Shown: positions 45,777-55,204, numbered from the stretch's first letter. The stretch: DNA of 64,000 nt from Caldicellulosiruptor acetigenus (GCF_026914305.1 NZ_CP113866.1:1615501-1679500); one strand, 5' to 3'. Numbers and translations: made by a program. The notes: generated by a model not told the origin, from the sequence alone.

Positions 45777-46148
45777 TTACTCTCCTTTCTTCACTTTTAC
45801 CACTGGCTTTTTGCGCATAGGAGATTCTAAATCTTCTGTTATCATGAACTTTCCTTCGTAATCAATCAAAAGATTTTCAAATTCTATGCCAAACAAATCT
45901 TTTATCTCATTTTCAACAAACACAGCTGCAAAATATATGTCCGAAATAGAAGGAACTTTTTCTTCAGATGCTATAGTAACTCTTATATTTGTTACTTGGT
46001 AATCCTTATCAAAATGATAGATTATATCAAACCTTCCATCGCCCAAATCAACACATGTTGCAGTAACAAATCTATACCCATCTGCTTTTAAGGCTAAAAC
46101 TTCTTTCCTCAAATCCTCTTTCTGAAGTTCTTTAAGATTTTGCAACAT
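45777..46148 (-). CDS. echD: Ech-type hydrogenase NuoC-like subunit
   Basis: 123 residues of the 30-kDa complex I subunit family. The signature region VPSISDIYFAAVFVENEIKDLFGIEF is clear. It is a hydrophilic arm subunit without cofactors. It overlaps the echC gene by 17 bp and precedes echE by 7 bp. Confidence 0.9.
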   Translation of the reverse strand: MLQNLKELQKEDLRKEVLALKADGYRFVTATCVDLGDGRFDIIYHFDKDYQVTNIRVTIASEEKVPSISDIYFAAVFVENEIKDLFGIEFENLLIDYEGKFMITEDLESPMRKKPVVKVKKGE

Positions 46149-46596
46149 TCAAAATCTCACCCTTTTTCATATTCTTTTTCTTCTCTTCTAAAAGCTGTGC
46201 AGCCTTTAATATTCCTTCCATGATAGCCTCCGGCCGTGGCGCACACCCAGGAACATACACATCAACAGGAACAACTGTATCAGCACCGCCAAGGGTATTG
46301 TAACATTCTTTGAATATCCCGCCAGAGCACGCACATGCTCCAATTGCTACAACAGCTTTTGGATGCGGCATCTGTTCATAGATTGTCTTTAAAACTCTTG
46401 CGTTTCTGTGGTTGACAGATCCTGATACAACTAATATATCAGCATGTTTGGGATTACCTACATTTATAATTCCAAATCTCTCAACGTCATATACAGGTGT
46501 TAACGTTGCCAGTATTTCTATATCACAGCCATTGCAGCTGTTACAATCATAGTGAACAATCCATGGAGACTTTTTCAATGCCTTTCTGAATAACAC
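46132..46596 (-). CDS. echC: Ech-type hydrogenase small subunit (NuoB-like)
   Basis: Carries the proximal 4Fe-4S cluster next to the NiFe site. 154 residues with the NuoB motif CNSCNGCDIE and later cysteines in GACACSGGIFKECY and YVPGCAPRPEAI. Together with echE it forms the catalytic pair. The gene order echA-B-C-D-E-F equals that of archaeal and clostridial Ech operons. Confidence 0.92.
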   Translation of the reverse strand: MLFRKALKKSPWIVHYDCNSCNGCDIEILATLTPVYDVERFGIINVGNPKHADILVVSGSVNHRNARVLKTIYEQMPHPKAVVAIGACACSGGIFKECYNTLGGADTVVPVDVYVPGCAPRPEAIMEGILKAAQLLEEKKKNMKKGEILNVAKS

Positions 46597-46618
46597 TTTT
46601 TATTTTCACCCCTGTTTT

Positions 46619-47479
46619 TTATAATAACCTATACTTTATATATACCCAAATAAGATTGACAAGCGCAAAACCAAATGCTACTGACCAAGTAAGCCGTAGC
46701 ATTATCTTCCATGTAAGCCTTGCTGAGATATTGTCAATTACAATCTCTAAAAAGTAGCAAATTAAAATTGCTACTATCGCGACAAAGATGTTTTTTGCAA
46801 AAAATAGCCACACAAAAAGAAGTAAAAGCACAAGCTCGTACCAGTGACCAAGCTCAATCAAGCCAAGAACAGGGCCTGCAAACTCTGTTGTAATGCCCTT
46901 TACAAGTTCCTGATGACCATGGTGTGAAGTTGATAAATCAAACGGAGATTTTCGCAGCTTAATAGTCAAAACATAGCTGAATGCTATGAAGATAAATGGC
47001 AAATCTAATATCAAAAGGCTTCTGTGTTTCAAAATATCTTCTATATTGAAACTCCCAGTCACAAAGTAAATTGCTACTATCATAGCAATTAAAACAGGCT
47101 CATATGCAAGTACAGATATCAATTCCCTGTGAGCGCCTATCCTTGAATATGGCGAATTTGTTGCCATTGCTCCAAGAATGAGCGCTGTTGTAGCAAATGC
47201 AAGAATAAATAAAATCAAAAGAAGGTCCATCTTGAGCACAAACATCACAACTGCAACAATGTTAAACATTAGAAACAAAAATGCATATAAAATCTGAGTG
47301 TTCGAAACAACAATGGTCTCTTTTGAAAATAGTTTAAAAAGGTCGTAAAAAGGCTGCAAGATAGGCGGTCCAAACCTGTTTTGCATTCTTGCTGTTATTT
47401 TGCGGTCAATCCCAGTTAAAAGTCCGCCAACTATAGGCGAAAGTACCACAGCTGCAAGTGTAATCAAAACCTGATTCAC
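46619..47479 (-). CDS. echB: Ech-type hydrogenase membrane subunit EchB (NuoH-like)
   Basis: 286 residues with about eight hydrophobic segments. The NuoH signature ARMQNRFGPPILQPFYDLFKL and the loop SPFDLSTSHHGHQELVKG are visible. It links the hydrogenase module to the ion-pumping subunit. The start overlaps echA's stop by 4 bp. Confidence 0.93.
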   Translation of the reverse strand: MNQVLITLAAVVLSPIVGGLLTGIDRKITARMQNRFGPPILQPFYDLFKLFSKETIVVSNTQILYAFLFLMFNIVAVVMFVLKMDLLLILFILAFATTALILGAMATNSPYSRIGAHRELISVLAYEPVLIAMIVAIYFVTGSFNIEDILKHRSLLILDLPFIFIAFSYVLTIKLRKSPFDLSTSHHGHQELVKGITTEFAGPVLGLIELGHWYELVLLLLFVWLFFAKNIFVAIVAILICYFLEIVIDNISARLTWKIMLRLTWSVAFGFALVNLIWVYIKYRLL

Positions 47480-49386
47480 TTTAAAATCACCCCAAACATT
47501 ATTGCGATTAATGCAATTGAAAGAACATTTACAACAAGCGTTACTGTTTTCTCATTTGTCAGTGTTTCAAAATAATAATTTTTGAATTCAAACGGCACAA
47601 CTTTATCTTTTTCACCTCTGAAAGCAAAATTGTCCGAGTTTTCACATGACATATACACAGGTACATATCTTTTTGGCTTAAACAACCTATATATTAGAGC
47701 TCCCAGAACAACTGCTGCTACCAGCACACCAAAAAATACAAGAGGATTAAATCCAAAGAAATCTTTCACATACAAATCTTTTATATTGCTGCTGCTTACC
47801 CCTGAATACCTTGCAAAAGAAGACTTGAAAAACGGTACAACAAATTTGTTGGTAAACTGGGTCAAAAAGATGCTTACCAAAACTACAAGTGCTGATATAA
47901 CCATTAAAGGAATATGTCTTAAAAATTCAAATTTTTCAACCTTGTTTTTCTCTTTGCCATCAGAAAGAACCTTGCCTATGAATTTAGTCCAGAAAACCAC
48001 TGTAAAAGCACTTCCCAAGATTATCTCAAGCATTGCAACTATATTTTGAGTTGACACCTCAATAGCAATCCATTTTGTAATTAAAACGCCAAATGGCGGA
48101 AGCAGCATTGACACACTTCCTAAAAGAGTCAAGAAAGCTACAATTGGCATTTTGTACTTGATTCCGTCCATATCCTCTATGTTTCGGGAACCTATACCCT
48201 GTTCTATTGAGCCAACGCACAAGAACAAAAGCGCTTTAGACACACCATGCAAAACTATCAAAAGTGCAGCTGCATATATCGCATATCTGTGTGCTATTGA
48301 TGACAACGCAATTATAAGACCCAGGTTAGAAATTGTGGAGTACGCCAACACTCTTTTTGCATTTGACTGGAAGATAGCCAAAAGCGCTGCTGACACAAAA
48401 GTAAAAGCGCCTGCCACTGCAACTATTCCTCCCAGCCATGTATCAATAAATACCGGTGATAATCTCAAAACTAAGTAAACACCTGCTTTTACCATTGTGC
48501 TTGAGTGAAGCAGAGCAGACACAGGTGTTGGTGCCACCATAGCACCAAGTAGCCAGCTCTGGAATGGCATCTGCGCAGACTTTGTAAATGCTGCCAAAGA
48601 TAAAAATGCAATTGGTATCATCAAAATACTGCTGTCTTGTGAAGATATAATCTCATTCAAAGCAACTGTGCCAGATTTATAGTACATAAATATTATACCT
48701 ATAACAAAGCTAAGCCCACCTATCGAATTTAAAAGAAGAGCTCTTGTTGCATTTTTGATGCTCTCTTCATTCTGGTCATGAGAAATTAGCAGGAACGAAC
48801 AGAGTGTGGTAATTTCCCAGAAAAAGTATACCCACAATATGTTGTTTGAAATCACAAGACCGTTCATTGCACCTAAAAAGAGCATGATTATTGCAAAAAA
48901 TATGTTTTGTCTGCTCTTTTCAAGATGAAGGTGTTTCTCATGCTCATCCATATAAGAAAGTGCAAATATTGCAATCAGCGGCCCTATTATGTTTATCAAA
49001 AGAAGCATAATAAGGCTCAAGTGGTCAACAAAAAATACATTTTCAACCTCTAATTTTCCTACTTTAAATTCAAACACGAACATTAAAACAAATTGCAAAA
49101 TGGCAAGAAGGCTTATAAGCTTGTTCTTAAGGTTTGTAGCAATTAAAAAGATTATTGCTAACAGAAAATAGTCAGCAAATGTTATAAGATACTCAAGTAC
49201 AGAATTTAAAGAATGAGAAAGTTTGATTGATTTATCACCCTGTGAAATAGAGTATAAAGCTACAACAATTAATATTGCAGACATCAAAAAAACAATAGCT
49301 TTTCTAAAACTGCTATTGTTAATAAGAAGAATAAAAAGTGCTGCTATCATGGGTAGAAAAATTAGGAGTAAATAGATGCTCGCCAT
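47476..49386 (-). CDS. echA: Ech-type hydrogenase ion-pumping subunit EchA (NuoL-like)
   Basis: 636 residues, with about sixteen hydrophobic segments, related to Mrp antiporters and NuoL. The conserved lysine/glutamate proton path lies in the region WEITTLCSFLLISHD, FTKSAQMPFQSWLLGAM and PTPVSALLHSSTMVKAG. It converts redox energy of ferredoxin oxidation into an ion gradient. First gene of the ech operon, about 50 bp after its promoter. Confidence 0.93.
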   Translation of the reverse strand: MASIYLLLIFLPMIAALFILLINNSSFRKAIVFLMSAILIVVALYSISQGDKSIKLSHSLNSVLEYLITFADYFLLAIIFLIATNLKNKLISLLAILQFVLMFVFEFKVGKLEVENVFFVDHLSLIMLLLINIIGPLIAIFALSYMDEHEKHLHLEKSRQNIFFAIIMLFLGAMNGLVISNNILWVYFFWEITTLCSFLLISHDQNEESIKNATRALLLNSIGGLSFVIGIIFMYYKSGTVALNEIISSQDSSILMIPIAFLSLAAFTKSAQMPFQSWLLGAMVAPTPVSALLHSSTMVKAGVYLVLRLSPVFIDTWLGGIVAVAGAFTFVSAALLAIFQSNAKRVLAYSTISNLGLIIALSSIAHRYAIYAAALLIVLHGVSKALLFLCVGSIEQGIGSRNIEDMDGIKYKMPIVAFLTLLGSVSMLLPPFGVLITKWIAIEVSTQNIVAMLEIILGSAFTVVFWTKFIGKVLSDGKEKNKVEKFEFLRHIPLMVISALVVLVSIFLTQFTNKFVVPFFKSSFARYSGVSSSNIKDLYVKDFFGFNPLVFFGVLVAAVVLGALIYRLFKPKRYVPVYMSCENSDNFAFRGEKDKVVPFEFKNYYFETLTNEKTVTLVVNVLSIALIAIMFGVILK

Positions 49387-49439
49387 CTGTTTCTTTCTTG
49401 CCCCTTTCTATTTGTGATGATAAACTATTGCTATTAAAG

Positions 49440-49468
49440 ATTATAGCATATAATCTTTGTCTTGTATA
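49440..49468 (-). promoter_or_regulatory. Promoter of the ech operon
   Basis: On the minus strand an extended -10 TGCTATAAT (core at 49440-49445) has TATACA (49463-49468) 17 bp upstream. Transcription would start near 49433, leaving about 47 bases before echA. Confidence 0.7.
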
Positions 49469-49478
49469 CAGTATGCAA

Positions 49479-49496
49479 AAGTTAATTTGTTAACAA
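49479..49496 (-). promoter_or_regulatory. Rex-like redox operator upstream of ech
   Basis: TTGTTAACAAATTAACTT matches the clostridial Rex pattern TTGTTAA-N4-TTAACAA at all but the last two positions. It is centred about 54 bp before the ech start, just upstream of the -35. A role in NADH/NAD sensing is inferred from the known Rex control of fermentation and hydrogenase genes. Confidence 0.55.
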
Positions 49497-49561
49497 ACTC
49501 CAGAATACAGGTGAAATTCTTACTATTTTTTGTTCAACATTTTAAAAGAAGGTGAGAAGTC

Positions 49562-50416
49562 TTGATAAAATTAATTGCACTGGATATTGATGGAACACTT
49601 TTAGACGATAGAGGTTGTATTCCTCAAATAAACAAAGAGTTTTTAAAAATTGCTGCTCAAAAGCATAAAGTCAGAATAGTACTTTGCACGGGAAGAGGCG
49701 CTTCAGCCTTTAAAATTGCAAAAGATTTAGAGCTGCCATGTTCATTAATCTCGGCAAATGGTGTTTATGTCTTCGAAAATCCTAATTTTCCACCTATTAT
49801 AAAAAATTATCTCACAGAAGCTCAGAAGAAAGCATTAATTGGATTTCTTGATAATAATCATTTTGAAATAGACTACTATATCGTACTGGGATATGAGCAA
49901 GATTTTCAGATGATTTATAAAAAGAGAACCAATTATGATAGCTATTTTCTAAGCTTTGTAAATGGCCGCAAACAATTTAAACCTACATATCCGGCGGAGA
50001 AGCTTTCAAAGTTTTTAGAGTACCCTATTAGCCATATTGGAATTGTGGGCAAATATGAAAAACTTAAAGAGATTAAAGAAATCCTTAAAACCCTTGAGCT
50101 CAATTGCAATATTATTCTTTACTATGCATCAGACAACAAAGAATATGCTTTTTTAGAAGTCTTGAGCAAAGATGCATCAAAAGAAAAAGCCCTTTTGCAA
50201 TTTATGAGCTATATAAATATTTCACCTGAAAACTTAATGTCAATTGGTGATAACTTCAACGACGTCGGAATGTTCAAAATCTCTGGTATAAGCGTGGCAG
50301 TTGCAAATGCACCGGAGGAAGTAAAAAAAGCTGCAAAGTTTGTAACCTCCAGAACAAATAATGAAGGTGCAGTTGCTGAAGCTATTGAAAGGTTCATAAT
50401 TAAAAGGGATGGGTAA
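49562..50416 (+). CDS. Cof-type HAD-superfamily phosphatase
   Basis: 284 residues, HAD subfamily IIB. Motif I is ALDIDGTLLDD, motif II has CTGRG, motif III the lysine in DASKEKALLQF, and motif IV is GDNFNDVGMF. A large cap domain lies between about 85 and 195. Such enzymes dephosphorylate sugar phosphates, FMN or pyridoxal phosphate; the substrate here is unknown. TTG start with AAGGTGAG just before it. Monocistronic, divergent from ech. Confidence 0.9.
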   Translation: MIKLIALDIDGTLLDDRGCIPQINKEFLKIAAQKHKVRIVLCTGRGASAFKIAKDLELPCSLISANGVYVFENPNFPPIIKNYLTEAQKKALIGFLDNNHFEIDYYIVLGYEQDFQMIYKKRTNYDSYFLSFVNGRKQFKPTYPAEKLSKFLEYPISHIGIVGKYEKLKEIKEILKTLELNCNIILYYASDNKEYAFLEVLSKDASKEKALLQFMSYINISPENLMSIGDNFNDVGMFKISGISVAVANAPEEVKKAAKFVTSRTNNEGAVAEAIERFIIKRDG

Positions 50417-50440
50417 ACTATGAACCGCCCATCCCTTTTT
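50403..50440. terminator. Bidirectional terminator after the HAD gene
   Basis: GGGATGGG (50406-50413) pairs with CCCATCCC (50428-50435), followed by TTTTTATATTTT on the plus strand and TTTTAATT on the minus strand. The stem begins within the HAD gene's last codons. It serves both convergent genes. Confidence 0.85.
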
Positions 50441-50455
50441 ATATTTTCTGAGCCT

Positions 50456-52567
50456 CTATTTATTGTAATTTTCATTTATATACTCCACAGCATCAGCTAT
50501 AGCCTTTGCAACGGCATCTTTAAAACTATCGCTCAGAAGAAGGTCCAAATCTTGAGGGTTTGTCCCAAATGCAACCTCAACCAACACAGCTGGCATAGAG
50601 GAAGTTCTCAGCACAGCCAAGTTGGGTCTTTCCATAATACCCTTGTTCTGTGTGCCAACCTGTTTGACTATGCTGTCAAGTACTATCTGGGCAAACTGCT
50701 TGTCTGGAATGATTCCATTTTGCTGTTTCTCTTTATACAAAACCATTGTCCCACGCACAGATGAATTATCAATTGCGTTGTTGTGAATGGAAATAAACAA
50801 ATCTGCATTTAAACTATTTGCCATCTTTGTTCTGTCATAAAGATCCACAAACTCATCTTTTTCACGCGACATATAAACTTCATAGCCACGGTTTTTGAGC
50901 TTTTCCTTAAGTCTTAATGAAATATCTAAATTAAAATCTTTCTCATAATAAGTTACCTTTTTGCCATCTACTACTTTGGTGTATATAGCACCTGGGTCCG
51001 AACCCCCATGACCTGGGTCAATGAATATCTTCAATCTCTTCTGAGGTTTTTGTAATTTTTGTGAAAAACTTATTGTGATATTACTTCCACCTTTGCTTAT
51101 GTTTGCTATGTAGTTAGGATTAATTTGAATGTAAACAATGCACTTGTCCTGCTGATAAACAGAATATACAGTTGTCACAACTGAGCCTTGTAAAGAATAC
51201 ACATCGTCTGCAATGGTGATAGGATATTGGCTTTCAAGTCTTATGGTGTTGCTACTTTGGTCGTAAAAATAGTTTATCTGAGAGACAAAAGGCGAACTCA
51301 AAACAAGGCTGGATGGCGGATTTACTTTTAAGCTTGAATACTGGTCAGCAAACACTACTTCTAACTTTCCATCCAGTTTGTTTAAAACAAAGACCTTTGC
51401 CCTGGAAGAAAAGACAATTTGAACATTGTTCTGGTCAACATTTGATACTACATAATAATCCACTTTACTATCGTTTACCTGATAAAAATTACTTAGCTGA
51501 CTGGATGCTTGAGCCCCCTTCAAATTCAAAACTATAAACGACTGGTCTGCACGGTAAATATCGCTTACAACTGTTGGAAAAACATCAAGTTGTGCAACTG
51601 TAAAACCATCCGAAGGTATAATATCTATTTTCTGAATTACATATACTGGAGAAGGGGTTATAGTTGAATTCTGTGCATCTTGATTTTGAAAATCTTCACT
51701 GCTGTCAACATTTGTGTATACCGGTAAATTTATTGGCAGCTCTATTTCAATCTTTATTTGACTGCCCAGATTGGTTACTTTGTAATCCTTTATAAGAGTT
51801 GAATCATAATCAATTACAATGCGTGTAAATAGACTACCATTTGTATCCTTGTTTTGGGCATGTCTTATTCTGAAGATGCCACCTTTGTTTATTTCTATTT
51901 TGTTATTTTGTACATTATCAATACTATTTGAAATATCTAAAACTATCCTATCAGGATTGGAAAGCTTGTAGTCCTTGAAAGATACATTTTTGGTAGCTGA
52001 AATATTCAGCACAAACTTACCACTCTCTACACTGTACTTTATATCAGTGATGTAGATTGGGTCTTGCGCTCCTTTTGGCAAACCATTTCTCGAAGCAAGA
52101 GTATTTTTTTGCTGACTTTGTTTGGAAGGCAACGTCGCAGTTTTTGGCTTGTTAACATTCAAATTTACAAGCTTTTTTGTTTTATCAATATAACAAGAAT
52201 AGCCAAAAATAGAAGCTATATCTTTTACTAAGATGTATGACTTACCACCACTTACGAAAATCTTAGCTGAAAGATTTTTTTTGTTTTTGTTATAGTAGTA
52301 ATATGCCTTATCAACATAGAACTGATATGTATCTTTCGCCTTTTTAACCAAGATAGATTTAGATTTTGAATCGTAAGAAAGGCTAAACCCTTTTAACTTG
52401 AAAAAATCAGCCAGCGTCACGTAAACATTGCCTTTGCTCTCTAAGGTTTTAATAGAAGAGATGAGCTTTCCTTCGACATAGAGCTTGTACGAGGTGGCAG
52501 CAAAAGCAGATACAAAAATCAATATGAAAACTGTTATTGCAGCTACCAGAACTTTTATTTTTTTCAT
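50456..52567 (-). CDS. Exported N-acetylmuramoyl-L-alanine amidase with AMIN domain
   Basis: 703 residues, a secreted cell-wall hydrolase. After a signal peptide (about 1-24) come a copper-amine-oxidase-N-like module (about 28-140), a long middle region with AMIN-type segments (YSVESGKFVLNISATK) and a C-terminal Amidase_3 domain. Zinc ligands are seen in IDPGHGGSDPGA, YEKDFNLDI and FISIHNNA, and the catalytic glutamate in VLVEVAFGTN. The ATG at 52567 fits the signal peptide; the frame extends upstream but overlaps the promoter. It separates daughter cells or remodels the wall. Confidence 0.93.
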   Translation of the reverse strand: MKKIKVLVAAITVFILIFVSAFAATSYKLYVEGKLISSIKTLESKGNVYVTLADFFKLKGFSLSYDSKSKSILVKKAKDTYQFYVDKAYYYYNKNKKNLSAKIFVSGGKSYILVKDIASIFGYSCYIDKTKKLVNLNVNKPKTATLPSKQSQQKNTLASRNGLPKGAQDPIYITDIKYSVESGKFVLNISATKNVSFKDYKLSNPDRIVLDISNSIDNVQNNKIEINKGGIFRIRHAQNKDTNGSLFTRIVIDYDSTLIKDYKVTNLGSQIKIEIELPINLPVYTNVDSSEDFQNQDAQNSTITPSPVYVIQKIDIIPSDGFTVAQLDVFPTVVSDIYRADQSFIVLNLKGAQASSQLSNFYQVNDSKVDYYVVSNVDQNNVQIVFSSRAKVFVLNKLDGKLEVVFADQYSSLKVNPPSSLVLSSPFVSQINYFYDQSSNTIRLESQYPITIADDVYSLQGSVVTTVYSVYQQDKCIVYIQINPNYIANISKGGSNITISFSQKLQKPQKRLKIFIDPGHGGSDPGAIYTKVVDGKKVTYYEKDFNLDISLRLKEKLKNRGYEVYMSREKDEFVDLYDRTKMANSLNADLFISIHNNAIDNSSVRGTMVLYKEKQQNGIIPDKQFAQIVLDSIVKQVGTQNKGIMERPNLAVLRTSSMPAVLVEVAFGTNPQDLDLLLSDSFKDAVAKAIADAVEYINENYNK

Positions 52568-52606
52568 CCCAGAACCTACCCCGCAGAAAATGTAATTTAT
52601 AGGTAT

Positions 52607-52635
52607 ATAATACCCCATTTTGTCGAACAAATCAA
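52607..52635 (-). promoter_or_regulatory. Promoter of the amidase gene
   Basis: TTGATT (52630-52635), a 17-bp spacer and TATTAT (52607-52612) on the minus strand, about 45 bp before the ATG. Confidence 0.6.
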
Positions 52636-52655
52636 TTTAAATATTTGCCAACGTA

Positions 52656-52684
52656 TTGTATTTTTATGCACGGTGTTGTATAAT
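52656..52684 (+). promoter_or_regulatory. Promoter of argC-argB
   Basis: TTGTAT (52656-52661), a 17-bp spacer and TATAAT (52679-52684). It overlaps the reading frame upstream of argC, which argues that the argC start lies further downstream at 52737. Confidence 0.75.
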
Positions 52685-52736
52685 TATTTGCATAGTTACA
52701 GATAACATCTTAAATAACAAAGAGGAGATGACCAAG

Positions 52737-53768
52737 TTGATAAAAGCAAGTATCATAGGTGCATCAGGATATGTGGGATTAGAGCTCATTCGACTTTTGT
52801 TAAGACACCCTGAAGTTGAAATTGCATCCATCATATCATCAAGTAGCAACCAGCTTTCTATTGATAAAACAAACCCTCAGTTTAAAAAGGTTTCAAACCT
52901 TGTATTTGAGGAATTTAAAATAGAAGCTATAGAAGAGGCAGATGTAATATTTTGTGCCTTGCCGCACGGTATTTCACAGGAATATGTCAAAATAGGATAT
53001 GACCTTGGCAAGGTTGTGATTGATTTAAGTGCTGATTTTAGATACAAAGATTTGCAAAGATATGCAAAAGATTATACTGAGCACAAATACCCCGAACTTT
53101 TGCAAAAAAGCGCATATGGACTTTGTGAAATAAACAGGGGGGAGATTAAAAACGCTCAGATCATTGGAAATCCAGGATGTTATCCAACAAGTGCAATACT
53201 TGGCCTTGCTCCTCTTTTGAAAAGCAAGCTCATAGACAAAAATAGTATAATAATAGACTCAAAGTCAGGCGTTTCTGGTGCAGGTAAAAAATCTGACTTT
53301 GCATATAGTTTTTGCGAACTTGATGAAAATTTCAAAGCATATTCGGTTGCAAAACACAGACATACAAGCGAAATTGAAGAGAAATGCAGTTTGCTATTTG
53401 GTGAAGATTTGAATTTATCATTTACACCACATCTTCTGCCTGTAAAAAGAGGAATACTATCAACTATATATGCTACTGTTGTTAAGAATATTGATAAAAG
53501 AGATCTTGTCGAAATTTATAATGAATTCTACAAAGATCAATACTTTGTTCGTATTTTTGAAGATGAGCTACCTGAACTAAAGTACGTAAGAGGAACAAAC
53601 TTTGTAGACATTGGATTTGAGATTGATAAGAAGACAAATAGAGTTATTATAATCTCATGCATTGACAATCTCATAAAAGGTGCTGCCGGCCAGGCAATTC
53701 AGAATATGAATATAAGATTCTCTCTTGATGAAAAAACGGGACTTGTAATGGTGGGAGAATATTTTTAA
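52737..53768 (+). CDS. argC: N-acetyl-gamma-glutamyl-phosphate reductase
   Basis: NADPH-dependent third step of arginine synthesis. 343 residues, the standard length. The Rossmann motif is IGASGYVGLELIRLL, the catalytic cysteine is in GNPGCYPTSAILG, and HRHTSEIE and KSGVSGAGK are conserved. The TTG at 52737 is chosen because GAGGAG lies 9 bp before it; the ATG at 52728 directly abuts that site. argB follows 29 bp later. argJ, usually between them in Firmicutes, is absent. Confidence 0.95.
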   Translation: MIKASIIGASGYVGLELIRLLLRHPEVEIASIISSSSNQLSIDKTNPQFKKVSNLVFEEFKIEAIEEADVIFCALPHGISQEYVKIGYDLGKVVIDLSADFRYKDLQRYAKDYTEHKYPELLQKSAYGLCEINRGEIKNAQIIGNPGCYPTSAILGLAPLLKSKLIDKNSIIIDSKSGVSGAGKKSDFAYSFCELDENFKAYSVAKHRHTSEIEEKCSLLFGEDLNLSFTPHLLPVKRGILSTIYATVVKNIDKRDLVEIYNEFYKDQYFVRIFEDELPELKYVRGTNFVDIGFEIDKKTNRVIIISCIDNLIKGAAGQAIQNMNIRFSLDEKTGLVMVGEYF

Positions 53769-53797
53769 AAATAATTAGAATGAAGGGATGAAGGGAC

Positions 53798-54679
53798 ATG
53801 TACGAAGAAATGGACACTCTGATTGAAAAAGCAAGCATATTAATAGAAGCTCTTCCCTACATACAAAAGCTCTATGGTAAGACTGTTGTGATAAAATATG
53901 GCGGGAATGCTATGATAAATGAAAAGCTTAAAAACTGGGTTATGGAAGATATAACTTTGCTCAAATACATTGGTGTAAATCCAATAGTTGTTCATGGCGG
54001 TGGACCAGACATAAATTCAGTCCTCAAGAAGCTCAATGTTGAAAGTCAGTTTGTCAATGGGCTCAGAGTAACAGATATGCAAACCATGGAAGTTGCTCAA
54101 ATGGTTCTGGTAGGAAAGACAAACAAAGAACTTGTATCAATGCTAAACCAAAAAGGGGGAAAGGCAATAGGTATTTGCGGAATTGATGGAAATTTAATTC
54201 AAGCACGAAAACACTATGAGTATGTAAATGGTGAAAAAGTTGACTTAGGTTACGTTGGAGAGGTTGTGTCAATAAACGCAAAGGTTTTAGAAATGCTTGC
54301 CAAGGATGAATACATACCTGTTGTTGCACCAATTGGTGTTGGGGAAGATGGCACAAGCTACAACATTAATGCAGATACTGTTGCTGCTGAGATTGCAAAG
54401 GCAATAAAGGCTGAAAAGTTAATGTTTATGACAGATGTGGAAGGATTAAAGTATGATAAAAACAGCAAGGAAATAATTTCAGCAATAAGTGCAGACGAAG
54501 TTTTAAAGATGATTGATGAAGGCAAGATTGATGGCGGGATGATTCCAAAGGTTTTAGGATGCATTGATGCACTAAAGCACGGTGTCAATCGCACACACAT
54601 TCTTGATGGAAGAATTCCCCACTGTATTTTGCTTGAGATATTCACAGATAAAGGCATTGGAACAATGATTCATCTGTGA
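53798..54679 (+). CDS. argB: Acetylglutamate kinase
   Basis: Phosphorylates N-acetylglutamate in arginine synthesis, usually the feedback-controlled step. 293 residues. Amino-acid-kinase motifs are [21 protein letters not shown] and [10 protein letters not shown], with substrate-binding DGGMIPKV. An N-terminal helix ([21 protein letters not shown]) of the kind found in arginine-sensitive hexameric NAGKs is present, suggesting arginine inhibition. A terminator follows at once, so the operon has only two genes. Confidence 0.96.
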   Translation: MYEEMDTLIEKASILIEALPYIQKLYGKTVVIKYGGNAMINEKLKNWVMEDITLLKYIGVNPIVVHGGGPDINSVLKKLNVESQFVNGLRVTDMQTMEVAQMVLVGKTNKELVSMLNQKGGKAIGICGIDGNLIQARKHYEYVNGEKVDLGYVGEVVSINAKVLEMLAKDEYIPVVAPIGVGEDGTSYNINADTVAAEIAKAIKAEKLMFMTDVEGLKYDKNSKEIISAISADEVLKMIDEGKIDGGMIPKVLGCIDALKHGVNRTHILDGRIPHCILLEIFTDKGIGTMIHL

Positions 54680-54703
54680 AAATTTTGTTTGTCAGTTATA
54701 AAC

Positions 54704-54745
54704 AAACGGGGCTTTATCCTTCTTTGACTACAGCCCCGTTTATTT
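54704..54745. terminator. Terminator between argB and rlmH
   Basis: AAACGGGGCT (54704-54713) pairs with AGCCCCGTTT (54732-54741), with T residues on both outer sides. It serves the two convergent genes and slightly overlaps the end of rlmH. Confidence 0.8.
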
Positions 54746-55204
54746 ATGGTACTTTGTCCCATAAATAATTGACAATCCTCTGTAAATCTGTTCATAAAGT
54801 AAGACTCTAAAAAGCTGATGAGGAAAAGTGAGTTTTGAAAATGAGAGAAGCAAATCAGCTCTTCTTTTCACTTCATTTGAAAGACCGTTGGAACTGCCAA
54901 TGATAAAAGTAATATCCTTACTTCTATTCATGTTTTTCCTTAGAATCTCAGAAAATTCTTCTGATGAAAACTCAATTCCATTAACATCACACGCAATTAT
55001 AAATTCGTCTTTCTTTATATGCTTTAAAATCTTATCAGCTTCTTTTTCTAAAAGCGTTTCTATATTGGAATATTTATTTTCATCTTCTTCTTTTATCTCT
55101 ATTTCTTCGACTTTTACCCACCGCGAAAGTCTTTTTTTGTACTCTTCACATGCCTGTAGAAAATACTTCTCTTTTATTGTTCCAACACTGATTATTCTTA
55201 TCAT
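54740..55204 (-). CDS. rlmH: 23S rRNA (pseudouridine1915-N3)-methyltransferase RlmH
   Basis: SPOUT methyltransferase acting on helix 69 of 23S rRNA in the assembled ribosome. 154 residues, usual size. Motifs are the N-terminal IRIISVGTIKEKYF, the SAM-binding knot region FIIGSSNGLSNEV and the C-terminal LPHQLFRVLLYEQIYR-like segment (FPHQLFRVLL). It overlaps the arginine-phosphatase gene by 4 bp. Confidence 0.95.
   Translation of the reverse strand: MIRIISVGTIKEKYFLQACEEYKKRLSRWVKVEEIEIKEEDENKYSNIETLLEKEADKILKHIKKDEFIIACDVNGIEFSSEEFSEILRKNMNRSKDITFIIGSSNGLSNEVKRRADLLLSFSKLTFPHQLFRVLLYEQIYRGLSIIYGTKYHK

Noticed and set aside
47582..48049. 155-codon open frame on the plus strand opposite echA
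   Set aside because: Antisense shadow of a membrane-protein gene; no ribosome site or recognisable motif.
52676..52693. TGTATAATTATTTGCATA as an arginine-repressor box
   Set aside because: It overlaps the argC -10 and is roughly symmetric, but too many positions differ from the ARG-box consensus to call it.
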